Shown here: positions 28,878-37,789 of the stretch, piece after piece
Numbering within the stretch: position 1 is the first letter of the stretch
How the letters are laid out: every line of letters starts with the position of its first letter
From: Lacticaseibacillus mingshuiensis
Lineage (GTDB): Bacteria; Bacillota; Bacilli; Lactobacillales; Lactobacillaceae
Length of the DNA: 64,000 nt
NCBI RefSeq assembly: GCF_016861785.1
Contig: NZ_BOLS01000001.1
Span: forward strand, 302,976 to 366,975
Direction of reading: 5' to 3'
The notes under the pieces: generated by a model
The model's input: only the letters and a program-made list of their open reading frames with translations
Databases searched by the model: none
What the model was told of the DNA's origin: nothing
Program-made: the position numbers and the translations under genes

Positions 28878-30963
28878 CCTGCTCGCCTGTCGTTAGGGTC
28901 GCGGCTGGTGAAGATGGGGTTTCGTCAGACTTAGCCGGGTCGTCAGATGTCACCGGTTCGTCAGAATCTGCCGGTTCATCGGACTCAGCCGCTACCAAGG
29001 TTGCGGTTGTGCTCGATGTGCCGGTTTCGCCAGACGTTTCTCCGGCAGTCGCCACCCCGGCAGCCTGCCCATCCCCACGCTGCGAGGTCGCGCCCGCTTT
29101 TTTCACCGCGGCATCGAAGATCGCCTTGTACGCTTCCAGTTGACGCTGGTCATCCACCATCCCGCGAATGTACTCGGCCAACAGCGGTTCCAGGTATTGC
29201 GACCAGAGTTCGGCGGGGCTGATCTCGCTGAGCTTCAGGAAATACGATGGTCCAAGGTCATAATTTTCGTTGAGCCCATCCGTGTGCTCGATCGCCACGT
29301 TAAGATCGGTCATGATCGTCTGCGCCAGATTCTGCTTATTTTTCAGCTCGCTGAGCATGCCCTTGCGCTCGTCTGCCGTGATATTCATGAAGCGGAAGCG
29401 CCGGCGCATGGCGAAGTCGAAGCTGTCGACGGAGCGGTCGATGTCGTTCATCGTGCCGAGAATGTAGACGTTCTCCGGCACATACAACTTATCGGCGTCC
29501 GCGTCGTCGCTGGCGTGGAGGTTCGCGTACTGCGTCGACACCGCGCCGGCCGGGCCACGGTAGCCGGGATCGATAGCGTAGAACAACTCGCCGAAAATTT
29601 TGCCGATCTCGCCGCGGTTGATCTCGTCGATAATGAATACATAAGGCTTGGCCGCGTCGCCATTAGCCGTCTGCTCGTCGATCGCGTCCTGCAAAAACGC
29701 CTTGAACGTGCCAGGCTCCAGGCGGAACGTCATCTGCTCGTCTTTCTTGCTGACATGGGGCCGCAAGCCTTCGACAAAATCCGTGTAATCATAGCTCGGA
29801 TGGAACTGCACGAACCCCAGCCGCGTTTTCTCCTCGGCAGTCAGGTCCTTCACGCTGGTGGTCGTGTGGCCACTGATGATGTAAGCCGCAACCATTTTCG
29901 CCAGGTACGTCTTGCCTGTGCCAGGCGCGCCGCGGAAGATCACGTTGGCCGAGGTGGTCAGGGCCCTAGCGTATTTTTCGATCTCGGGCGCTTTGATCTC
30001 AGGCCGTGCCGCTGTCGTCTTGACCTTATCCTCCTCTTTGGGGTGCTTGTCGACCTCTTGCCAGAAGACGCGGGCGACCACGCGAATCTCATCAGCCGTC
30101 ACCTGCGCCCCACTGAGCGGCGTGGCAAAAAGCGTGGTCTTGTTGTTGGCCCTGTCATCGTACAGATCTACGCGCAGCGCCGGGTGATTGGGGTCGGAAA
30201 TGTCATAGGTAAAATTCGTCACGCCCGCATTCAAATAAGGGGTCGCGCTGATGTGGCTACCGCCAAACGCTCGGCCAAAATTCCAGCCGATCTCCCGGCC
30301 GCCGATCACGATCTCAGACAGCTTGTCACGCTTGCGGAAGCCGCGAATCCAGCGGTTGTCCTGCGCCTTGTCCGCATCATAGTCACCGCCGTTGTGCGCC
30401 AGCGCCCAATCGACATACTCGATCAACTCTTGCGCGATTGGGAGGAGTGCCTCGACCCGGGCGTCTTTGGGGGCGTCGGAGGCACTGGCAATCGAGTCAT
30501 CGGCCTCGTCCTCTGCCCGGAGTTCAGCCCCCTCACCATTGCCATCATCCGATTCGTCGTCATTCGCCTGATTATTTTGAGCTATTTCGGCAAGATGGGC
30601 CTGGTAGGCATCCTGTTGATGTACCAGATTGCGTGTCAGATTGAACCCATATTCGTGATATAGCTTTTCGCCAAGCTCAGTGATCTGATAATAGCCCCGC
30701 CGCGGCCGCTCTAGCATAGCAGCTGTCGTCAACTCGAACAACGCCCACCAACAACGATTTTCGATCGTATTGGCATTGCTACTGCCGCTCGTCGCATTCC
30801 GCAGATCATCCGGCAAGCCGATCGAATCGATAGCCTTCGCGACCAGGTCCTTGCCGCGCCATTCCGGTTTTTCTAGAGCTGTCCCAAGCAAAACGGCCAG
30901 CATGCTTTCGAGCCCTGGCACCCCATCCTTTGCGATCTGAAGCTGTTTGTATTCGACTTTCAT
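28870..30963 (-). CDS. mcrB: McrB-like AAA+ GTPase with N-terminal winged-helix domain
   Basis: 697 residues. An Mrr-N-like winged helix (about 1-110; ITELGEKLYHEYG), an acidic linker, a likely DNA-recognition domain (about 165-310; RGFRKRDKLSEIVIGGREIGW), then the AAA+ motor. The motor has Walker A FRGAPGTGKTYLA, FVQFHPSYDYTDFVEGLRP, Walker B VFIIDEINRGE and the sensor ILGTMNDIDRSVD. The C-terminus is a Ser/Thr/Asp/Glu-rich tail. McrB recognises modified cytosine context and drives McrC. The recognised modification cannot be read. The start has AAGGAAGGAG. Confidence 0.92.
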   Translation of the reverse strand: MKVEYKQLQIAKDGVPGLESMLAVLLGTALEKPEWRGKDLVAKAIDSIGLPDDLRNATSGSSNANTIENRCWWALFELTTAAMLERPRRGYYQITELGEKLYHEYGFNLTRNLVHQQDAYQAHLAEIAQNNQANDDESDDGNGEGAELRAEDEADDSIASASDAPKDARVEALLPIAQELIEYVDWALAHNGGDYDADKAQDNRWIRGFRKRDKLSEIVIGGREIGWNFGRAFGGSHISATPYLNAGVTNFTYDISDPNHPALRVDLYDDRANNKTTLFATPLSGAQVTADEIRVVARVFWQEVDKHPKEEDKVKTTAARPEIKAPEIEKYARALTTSANVIFRGAPGTGKTYLAKMVAAYIISGHTTTSVKDLTAEEKTRLGFVQFHPSYDYTDFVEGLRPHVSKKDEQMTFRLEPGTFKAFLQDAIDEQTANGDAAKPYVFIIDEINRGEIGKIFGELFYAIDPGYRGPAGAVSTQYANLHASDDADADKLYVPENVYILGTMNDIDRSVDSFDFAMRRRFRFMNITADERKGMLSELKNKQNLAQTIMTDLNVAIEHTDGLNENYDLGPSYFLKLSEISPAELWSQYLEPLLAEYIRGMVDDQRQLEAYKAIFDAAVKKAGATSQRGDGQAAGVATAGETSGETGTSSTTATLVAAESDEPADSDEPVTSDDPAKSDETPSSPAATLTTGEQDE

Positions 30964-31706
30964 GAGCGACTCCTTCCTTGCCCGCGTGCGGGAAATGCTT
31001 TCTCTCTTTATTTTCGGCTATCTGAGGGATTTTGCAAGCGGGAAAATAGGGCTCGGCCAGCCTAACCTGACACTGTTAATACGAATACAGCAATACAATA
31101 AAGACTGAGTATCAAAAAATCCATCTACACTTAATAATTCAAGAGGTGGCTTACTTGTGGACTGCACTGCAACAGAATACATCAACAGCAATCCAGCCAG
31201 TCTTGGGCCATCAATCAAAAAAAAGACAAACTTTCGGCTGTTTCCAATGCAATTTTGCGATCACTTGATGTGGTAATCAAAGCTCCCCTGTCCGCATGAA
31301 CTCTGGAAGGAGAACAGTAGAATCCACTAACGACGGACTGATCCGCTACCTTCCGGCTTGATGCTGTATGCTCGAAGCCGGATGGTCTGGGCCACAACGG
31401 GTGCCTGTTAATTATTCTTTGTACCTCGATGCCTTAGGGAGTTGATGTATCACGCTTGCCCTCTTCATTCTTTGGTAATCGGCTCTCAAATTCGCACTCC
31501 TTAGCCATAAATGGGCCGCAAGCACGTTTGTCATCAACTGATATCAGTTATAGAACGTGATTGCTTTAGATAATGTGCAATTCAATAGGGCCCGTTTAAT
31601 TACGCTCTCTCAATTATTTTCGTGGAAACTTTTCGTTTCAGAAAAAAACCAAGTCTACTTGGTAATATTTACAGCGTAATAATTGTTAGAATACAGTCAT
31701 AGAAGT
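30964..31706. other. Gene-free AT-rich stretch between mcrB and the HNH gene
   Basis: About 740 bp. Two short minus-strand frames (31018-31218 and 31215-31397) lack ribosome sites and domain signs, so I do not call them. The base composition is visibly lower in GC than mcrB, marking a junction between separately acquired segments. A possible weak promoter (TTTACA near 31668) lies before the next gene. Nothing else recognisable. Confidence 0.5.
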
Positions 31707-31721
31707 ATGGATGGTGAAATA

Positions 31722-32894
31722 ATGACTGATCAATTAGCACGGCAATTTGGACATAGCTTATATCAACTACGTGTTTCAAAGAATGTTTCGCGCCAAACGG
31801 TCGTGGATCACAATGAAATCTCGTTGAATGCTTTGACTAGTATTGAAAATGGGCAAGCAACTCCTAAACTTGAGACTTTAAAGATGTTGCTACAATTCTA
31901 TGGATTGTCATTTCCTCAATTTTTTAGCCAACTCGAGGATAACGAAGAAAGTAGCGGCCTTAATCAAACATTACGTTCTCTTGTGAAAGCAGATGCTCGA
32001 TTCTTCATTCTCGACACGAAGGGCGCGACCAAGGACAATAACTATCAAGACCAAGACTTTATTACTTACCAGTGGAACGAACGGATTTTTGGAAAAGTGC
32101 GGGAAGGTGACTGGTTTATTTACCGTCGCCCTGCTTCCGCCAGCAAGACCGGAGATTTCTATTTTTTTGGAGCTGGCCAGATAGGCCGTCTCACACACGC
32201 GGGTAATGGCGATATAAAGGCAAATCTAGTCAATGCGTTTCCTTTTGAACATTTCTTGCTGAAGGACGATGACCTTAATAGTTTTCAGTGGCATTTTAAG
32301 ACACGTACACGACATGACTGGATGCACTTCTTCAACCAATATGGAATGACACGCATAGACCCAGACGATTTCTTTGGCCTAATTGCGCTTGTTGACAGCC
32401 ATTCCACGCAAAACACACGATATGACCTTGCAACTCTAAGGGAGGAGCAAGAAATTTACAGAACCATTCAGACCGGAGCTGATGCACCTACAGAACAGCA
32501 GTCATTGGAAACCCAGCGTATTGGACAGGGCGTCCTCGCCGAAATTGTCAAATCAAACTATACCTTTCATTGTGCAATAACAGGAATTAGTACACGCAAT
32601 TTTTTAGTCGCGTCTCATATAATTCCTTGGGCTAAAGATCCAACACGTAGACTGGATCCCACGAATGTAATCTGTCTCTCAAGCCTAATGGATCGGGCAT
32701 TTGATCAGGGGTTTATTACCTTTGATCCTGCGCACAATAATCGACTGGTACTTGCTAAAGTTGTTCATGAGGACAGAAGGTTGGAAGAAGCACTTAAACC
32801 CTTCTCAAGAAAACCCTTAGAGATGCCAATTCGGGCAAGGCCCAGTGCAGAAGCGTTACAGTATCACAACGATGTCATTTTTCGTGGTAACTAA
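31722..32894 (+). CDS. XRE helix-turn-helix / PUA-EVE-like / HNH nuclease fusion (putative modification-dependent restriction enzyme)
   Basis: 390 residues from ATG 31722 (GGATGGTGAAATA precedes; starts at 31707 or 31683 are possible). Residues about 3-60 form a Cro/CI-like helix-turn-helix (NALTSIENGQATPKLETLKM). A middle domain (about 85-190; EGDWFIYRRP, GDFYFFGAGQIG) looks like a PUA/EVE beta barrel. The C-terminal part (about 265-340) is an HNH_2 nuclease: CAITGI, ASHIIPWAKD, NVICLSSLMDRAFD, GFITFD. EVE/SRA-type readers joined to HNH cut modified DNA in known type IV enzymes. The XRE domain would add autoregulation or DNA binding. AT-rich relative to its neighbours, so probably transferred. 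The HNH part is firm; the reader call is inference. Confidence 0.75.
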   Translation: MTDQLARQFGHSLYQLRVSKNVSRQTVVDHNEISLNALTSIENGQATPKLETLKMLLQFYGLSFPQFFSQLEDNEESSGLNQTLRSLVKADARFFILDTKGATKDNNYQDQDFITYQWNERIFGKVREGDWFIYRRPASASKTGDFYFFGAGQIGRLTHAGNGDIKANLVNAFPFEHFLLKDDDLNSFQWHFKTRTRHDWMHFFNQYGMTRIDPDDFFGLIALVDSHSTQNTRYDLATLREEQEIYRTIQTGADAPTEQQSLETQRIGQGVLAEIVKSNYTFHCAITGISTRNFLVASHIIPWAKDPTRRLDPTNVICLSSLMDRAFDQGFITFDPAHNNRLVLAKVVHEDRRLEEALKPFSRKPLEMPIRARPSAEALQYHNDVIFRGN

Positions 32895-32914
32895 CAATTG
32901 AAATTTATCTACAG

Positions 32915-32945
32915 CCTTGGGTTTTTCCTCACCCGAGGTTTTTTT
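32915..32945 (+). terminator. Intrinsic terminator after the HNH gene
   Basis: CCTTGGGT (32915-32922) pairs with ACCCGAGG (32931-32938), followed by seven T. Confidence 0.8.
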
Positions 32946-32973
32946 ACGAAAAAGATTTCCGATTGCTTGCTGA

Positions 32974-33001
32974 TTGAAAAAGCGTTCAGATATGCTACAC
33001 T
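32974..33001 (+). promoter_or_regulatory. Promoter of the surface protein gene
   Basis: TTGAAA (32974-32979), a 16-base spacer and TACACT (32996-33001), about 95 bp before the TTG start. Confidence 0.5.
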
Positions 33002-33095
33002 TTCTCCCTATTTTCCCAAAATGCGCAATGATACACGTAAATATGTTGGGTGAATCCATCCTTGTGGGGGCGGGATGGTGAAAGGGTGAGCTGAA

Positions 33096-35585
33096 TTGAC
33101 AAGGCACGGGACTCGATATCAACCGGATCCGCACCGCACACAAAGGCGTAACTTCAAAGTGGTGAAGCGCGGCGCCCTTGCGCTTGCGGTTTTTGGCATC
33201 GGCACGGCATTGGCGATCGCCATGCCATCGTCGGCCGCCCCTTCTGCTGGTCAAACCGTGCAGGCGGCCACGACCATGTACAGCGGGACTTGGGGCACCG
33301 TCAATTGGACCATCGACTCCGACTGGACGCTCCACCTTGGCGCGGGCACTGGGGCGAGCTATGTGACGACCAACACTACCGTCAATCCTTGGGCCGCGTA
33401 TAACGCCAATATCGTCAAGGTCGCCGTTGAAGGCAAAGTCGTGTTGCCGGCCTCCGTTAATACACTATTTGGCGTCCAGCCCGTCTCTGCCGGGCAGACC
33501 ACGACCGCTTGGCAAAAACTGACCAGCATCACAGGCCTGGAAAATATGGATACCAGCAACGTGACTTCCATGGCTTATATGTTTGCCGGGACACCGGTTC
33601 AGACCATCAGTGGATTGGCCGGATGGGACGTGTCCAAGGTCGCAAGCATGATGTTTATGTTCAACAAACTCCCGAACCTGACTCAGCTCGACCTATCCGC
33701 CTGGAACACCGGCAACGTGACGAACTCCAGCAACTTATTTAATGGCGACACCGCGTTGACCTCCGTGGGCGACCTCAGCAACTGGAACATGGCCAAAAAC
33801 ACCAACATGGGATACATGTTCACCTCGACTTCCGCGCTTCGATCCATTGGGAGCCTCGCCTCCTGGAACGTCGGAAAAGTCACCAACATGCAGTCGATGT
33901 TCTACGCCACCGGCATCACAGACCTCGGCGCGCTCGATGCGTGGGACGTCAGCAATGTGACCTCCATGACCTTCATGTTTTCCGCAACGCCAAATCTGAT
34001 TCACATCGGCGACCTCTCCACATGGCAAATGGGCAATGTCGTCAATCCGGGCTACATGTTCCAAAATGCAGCCGCGTTGCAGGACATCGGCCATCTCGAC
34101 AACTGGAACGTGTCCTCGATGATCACGATGCAATCCATGTTTCAAGGAAGCGGCCTAGTGGATTTGGGCAACCTCGCAAACTGGAACACCAGCAAAGTGA
34201 CCAACACGACCGCCATGTTCGCAAATATGCCTAACCTGACCACCATCGGGAATATCGGCCAGTGGCAGACCGGCCAGCTGACCTCTGCTCAGATGATGTT
34301 CCAAAATGCCGCGAAACTGACTTCCCTCAACTTTAATGGATGGAACACAGCCAGTCTCACTGCCGGGAGAATTACCAATATCTTCGCTGGCATGACCAGC
34401 CTCAACCAGATCACATTCGGCCCACAATTCACGCTCCAACCAGCCCTGCCAAACGCCACCACAACGACCCATTGGCTATCAGTTGGAACAGGCACCGACG
34501 CCGCCCCAGAAGGCCTCATCGACCTCACCACCGTTGCCGGCACCACCGCCACCTCGGCTTATACGGGCGTGAATCCGGATACTTATGTGCTCACCTCGCT
34601 GGAAGCCACCGCGACAATCACCTTCGTCGATGATGACGGCGGCGGTACGATTGTCGGCACTCCCACCACCGTTTCTGGTCTCCCTGGCGCCACCATGCCC
34701 TACGCCGTCACCGTGCCGACCAATTACGTCCTCGCCAGCGGCAGCCTCACGGGGAACATTGTTTTGACCCGCGACGACAGCGACAACGTGGTGATCCACC
34801 TCAAGCATGGCATCTCAGGGAACACGACGATCACGGGGTTGCCAACCGATTTTACCTATCCGGACAACATGACGAAAAATACGATCTACCGCGAATTCAC
34901 GCGCACGATCACCGTCACCGCGCCGGACGGGACGATCACGACCACCACCCAGCTGATCACCTACTTCTGTTACGTCAGATATGACCTCGTCACCCACGCC
35001 ATCGTGAAAAATTCCGACAGCTACTGGCACGTCTCGGCCGGCATCGACGCCACCGGCAACCTGATTGCAGGCGGGGCGCACCCGACCGGCGATGGCTCCA
35101 ACGATGGCAGCTGGCCCGCATTCACCCCACCCGCCATCCCGGGCTACAAAGTTGTCGGCAGCGACGGTTCCACCAGCGCACCGCAAAAGACCGTCAACGC
35201 AAAAACCGGCGCAAGCACCACCCTCGCCTATCACTACGAGGCACTGCCCGGCACCGCCACCATTACCTACATCGACGAAAACGGCGATCCAGTCGGCAAT
35301 CCCGTCACGGTAAACGGCTTGGTTGGCACCGCCGTCAGCTATACCCCAGTTTTGCCAGCCGGATACGACTTCGTAAACGCTGGGGATGCGGCGGCCAAAT
35401 CGATTATTATTTCCGCCGACACTTCGGATAACCTGACCATTCGCATTGAGAAATGGGTGTCGCAGTTTCCGGCTACCGGGAGTTCCAGCAGGCTGGTGAT
35501 GCAGGGAATTAGTGTCGCAGTGCTGGGCGTGGGGGCTGTTGGACTCGCGCTTGGGGCAAGGCGCAAACGGCATGACGCAAAATAA
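33096..35585 (+). CDS. BspA-like repeat surface protein with MucBP domains and sortase anchor
   Basis: 829 residues. TTG 33096 follows AAAGGGTGAG; a basic N-region and hydrophobic segment (VVKRGALALAVFGIGTALAIA) form the signal peptide. From about residue 145 to 440 run ten or so DUF285/BspA-type repeats of 22-40 residues with the pattern 'LsnWnvs.vtnm..MF'. Two MucBP-like domains follow (TATITFVDDDGG, TATITYIDENGDPVGNPV) around a mucus-binding-like segment. The end is FPATG, a hydrophobic span and RRKRHDAK, an LPxTG-type sorting signal with Phe in place of Leu. It is probably a sortase-linked adhesin. It sits between restriction genes as separate cargo of the island. Confidence 0.88.
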   Translation: MTRHGTRYQPDPHRTQRRNFKVVKRGALALAVFGIGTALAIAMPSSAAPSAGQTVQAATTMYSGTWGTVNWTIDSDWTLHLGAGTGASYVTTNTTVNPWAAYNANIVKVAVEGKVVLPASVNTLFGVQPVSAGQTTTAWQKLTSITGLENMDTSNVTSMAYMFAGTPVQTISGLAGWDVSKVASMMFMFNKLPNLTQLDLSAWNTGNVTNSSNLFNGDTALTSVGDLSNWNMAKNTNMGYMFTSTSALRSIGSLASWNVGKVTNMQSMFYATGITDLGALDAWDVSNVTSMTFMFSATPNLIHIGDLSTWQMGNVVNPGYMFQNAAALQDIGHLDNWNVSSMITMQSMFQGSGLVDLGNLANWNTSKVTNTTAMFANMPNLTTIGNIGQWQTGQLTSAQMMFQNAAKLTSLNFNGWNTASLTAGRITNIFAGMTSLNQITFGPQFTLQPALPNATTTTHWLSVGTGTDAAPEGLIDLTTVAGTTATSAYTGVNPDTYVLTSLEATATITFVDDDGGGTIVGTPTTVSGLPGATMPYAVTVPTNYVLASGSLTGNIVLTRDDSDNVVIHLKHGISGNTTITGLPTDFTYPDNMTKNTIYREFTRTITVTAPDGTITTTTQLITYFCYVRYDLVTHAIVKNSDSYWHVSAGIDATGNLIAGGAHPTGDGSNDGSWPAFTPPAIPGYKVVGSDGSTSAPQKTVNAKTGASTTLAYHYEALPGTATITYIDENGDPVGNPVTVNGLVGTAVSYTPVLPAGYDFVNAGDAAAKSIIISADTSDNLTIRIEKWVSQFPATGSSSRLVMQGISVAVLGVGAVGLALGARRKRHDAK

Positions 35586-35693
35586 CGTCGCACTCGAAGG
35601 CAGCACACAAGCGGATAGCCAAGGCTGGGCAAGTCTGGCACCACCGAATATCGACTCAAAACACCAACCAAAACAATCTACTAAGAATCAAAA

Positions 35694-35733
35694 AAAGGGA
35701 GTGCCGGTCAAAATTCCGACACTCACTTTTTTT
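35694..35733. terminator. Bidirectional terminator between surface protein and brxL
   Basis: GAGTGCCGG pairs with CCGACACTC (35699-35724) and has A and T runs on both flanks. Two convergent genes end here. Confidence 0.8.
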
Positions 35734-37789
35734 AGCTTAATCCAAACGCCTTAAATGCCGCATCTTCGACATCTTTATACGTGACCCAAGTAAACGCACC
35801 CATCAACTCAGGCGGGACAGTCGCCATCTGGGCCATGGCACTCGCTGGCAACAGGACATTCTTCGCCCCGCTGTCCTGTGCCACCTGCAACATATCCGCC
35901 AAGTTATCAACTTTGCCGATGGACCCGCCCAATGACATCTCGCCGAGCACGACCATGCTGTCGAGCGTCGGCCGCTCCACCGAAATTGAAATCAGCGCAA
36001 TGAACGTCGCAAGCGAGAGATGTTCGCTCGTCTCATTGCTATTCAGATTGGTCACGTGAATTGCATAAGCGTGCTTCATCGGCATCATGCGCTGATCGAT
36101 TTGATTATAATTCACCAGCAGATACCGCATCGCCGTATCCATCGCTTCACGGGCCGCCCGATTGGAACCAATCCCCGTCTTATCCAGTTTCCCGCTGCCA
36201 GGAGCCTTGGTCGTTTCGAGCTTGAAAAGACTGACTCGCTCCGCCTCATCGTATTGAACAGTGTACACGAAGCCTGGCTTTTCAATGCCAACGGGAATCA
36301 GCGTCGCGGATCCCTGCTCAGGCACCGTGACATAAGTCTCCTCACCTGTTTCGCGATCGATGTAGGAGAAGTTGACGTCATAGAATTCCATCCCGCCAAT
36401 CTTCTTCAACTGTTCCTTCACCCGACGCCGCATCTCAAGCGCAAACGCCAAGACCTCCGCCACTTCATCCTTCGTGAATTGGCCATCGGGGAAAAGCAAC
36501 TTGATCATCCCGGAGACGGTTTTGCGTACCGCAATCGTGTCACGTTGATTCAACTGATTGCCCAGCGCGAAATAGTCCTCGATAACATCCCCGTACCCAG
36601 TTTTCCGCAATTCACGCATCACCTCGGCGAGATAATCCGTGATCAGCCCGTAACCGTTCGTGAAGAACGCAGGCTTGTACTTTGGAATCTCCCAGCCCGG
36701 CAGGTAGTTGTGAATGCGATCCAAAAAGGCGGTGTCGGTTCCCATCGCGGGTGGAAATGGCTCAAACAAGTTCGATGTCCGCAACATCACATCGACACTT
36801 TGATTGATATTCCCAACAAACACCATTCCGGCGTCCGCCTGGATCTCGTTGCGGCCGCGGACAAACGACCCAGAGGCCATGTAGTCCTTCATGATCTGAA
36901 TGCCATCTTGGTCTTTGAAATTGATCCCGGCAACTTCATCGAACGCCACCGCATCCCACATTCCAACCAGTCCGACTTCACGGCGAGCCATATTGTAAAA
37001 CAGGTTGGCCACCGTGGTCTGCCCGCCGGAAACCAAAATTGTATTTGGCGACAGCTCCTTATACACGTGCGACTTCCCTGTGCCACGTGGGCCGAGTTCA
37101 ACCAAATTATAATTATTTTCAACAAACGGAATGAGCCGTGAAATCAGGAGCCATTTGACCCGTTGATCAAACTCGCTGGGCTCCATGCCAATCGAGCGCA
37201 ACAACAGATCGACCCATTCATCCGTCGTGAAATGCGGGCGTGCCTCATAGACCTCACTCATCTGAATGGCCGGCACCTGAACCGGCGTCAACTGCTCAAT
37301 GATGAAATGATCAATGCTCTCGTGGTCGTAGCTGAGGCGGACGATGGACCAGATGCCGCCGACCAGCAGCCGTTCATAGTCTTGGACATAGCGCTCGTCG
37401 ATTGGGACGCCAACCAGGTTGAGATTACTGAAAGCTGCCTCGTAACGATCAGCCGTCGAGTTCAAATAAACCTGAAGCCGATCAATCACCGTATGCGAGC
37501 CGACTTCACGGATTTTCGACTTAATCTTCTCCGCCTCATCCGGCCGTACATAATTGTTCGCCAGCGTCTTCTTCACATTCTCGACGCCGCGCTCGATCGT
37601 CACCGGATCAGAGCCACTTGCATACTGCCCCAGCAAAAATTCCAGCACATAGGTCGGCACATTAGCGCCTTCCTTGATGCGCTGCGTGAGATCCTTGCGC
37701 ACAAAGCGGCCGGGAAAATAGGCTTCAAGTTTATCCAGCAACGCGTCCTGGTTGGGCTGTTGTTCTTGCATTTCGTCATCAGATGTCAA
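35732..37789 (-). CDS. brxL: BREX Lon-like ATPase/protease BrxL
   Basis: 685 residues. An N-terminal domain typical of BrxL, an AAA+ core with Walker A GPRGTGKSHVYKE (about 240) and a Lon-like C-terminal domain (LVNYNQIDQRMMPMKHAYAIHV, MVVLGEMSLGGSIGKVDNLADML). The start is TTG 37789, supported by AAGGAGG eight bases upstream and an 11-bp overlap with pglZ. BrxL is the last gene of type 1 BREX; homologs form DNA-binding ring assemblies needed for phage restriction. Intact. Confidence 0.94.
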   Translation of the reverse strand: MTSDDEMQEQQPNQDALLDKLEAYFPGRFVRKDLTQRIKEGANVPTYVLEFLLGQYASGSDPVTIERGVENVKKTLANNYVRPDEAEKIKSKIREVGSHTVIDRLQVYLNSTADRYEAAFSNLNLVGVPIDERYVQDYERLLVGGIWSIVRLSYDHESIDHFIIEQLTPVQVPAIQMSEVYEARPHFTTDEWVDLLLRSIGMEPSEFDQRVKWLLISRLIPFVENNYNLVELGPRGTGKSHVYKELSPNTILVSGGQTTVANLFYNMARREVGLVGMWDAVAFDEVAGINFKDQDGIQIMKDYMASGSFVRGRNEIQADAGMVFVGNINQSVDVMLRTSNLFEPFPPAMGTDTAFLDRIHNYLPGWEIPKYKPAFFTNGYGLITDYLAEVMRELRKTGYGDVIEDYFALGNQLNQRDTIAVRKTVSGMIKLLFPDGQFTKDEVAEVLAFALEMRRRVKEQLKKIGGMEFYDVNFSYIDRETGEETYVTVPEQGSATLIPVGIEKPGFVYTVQYDEAERVSLFKLETTKAPGSGKLDKTGIGSNRAAREAMDTAMRYLLVNYNQIDQRMMPMKHAYAIHVTNLNSNETSEHLSLATFIALISISVERPTLDSMVVLGEMSLGGSIGKVDNLADMLQVAQDSGAKNVLLPASAMAQMATVPPELMGAFTWVTYKDVEDAAFKAFGLS

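Noticed and set aside
29140..30663. A 507-codon plus-strand open frame
   Set aside because: It lies exactly opposite mcrB, has no ribosome site or domain, and arises from the GC-rich codon pattern of mcrB.
31018..31397. Two short minus-strand ORFs (66 and 60 codons)
   Set aside because: No ribosome sites, overlapping ends, no domain; part of an AT-rich gene-free stretch.
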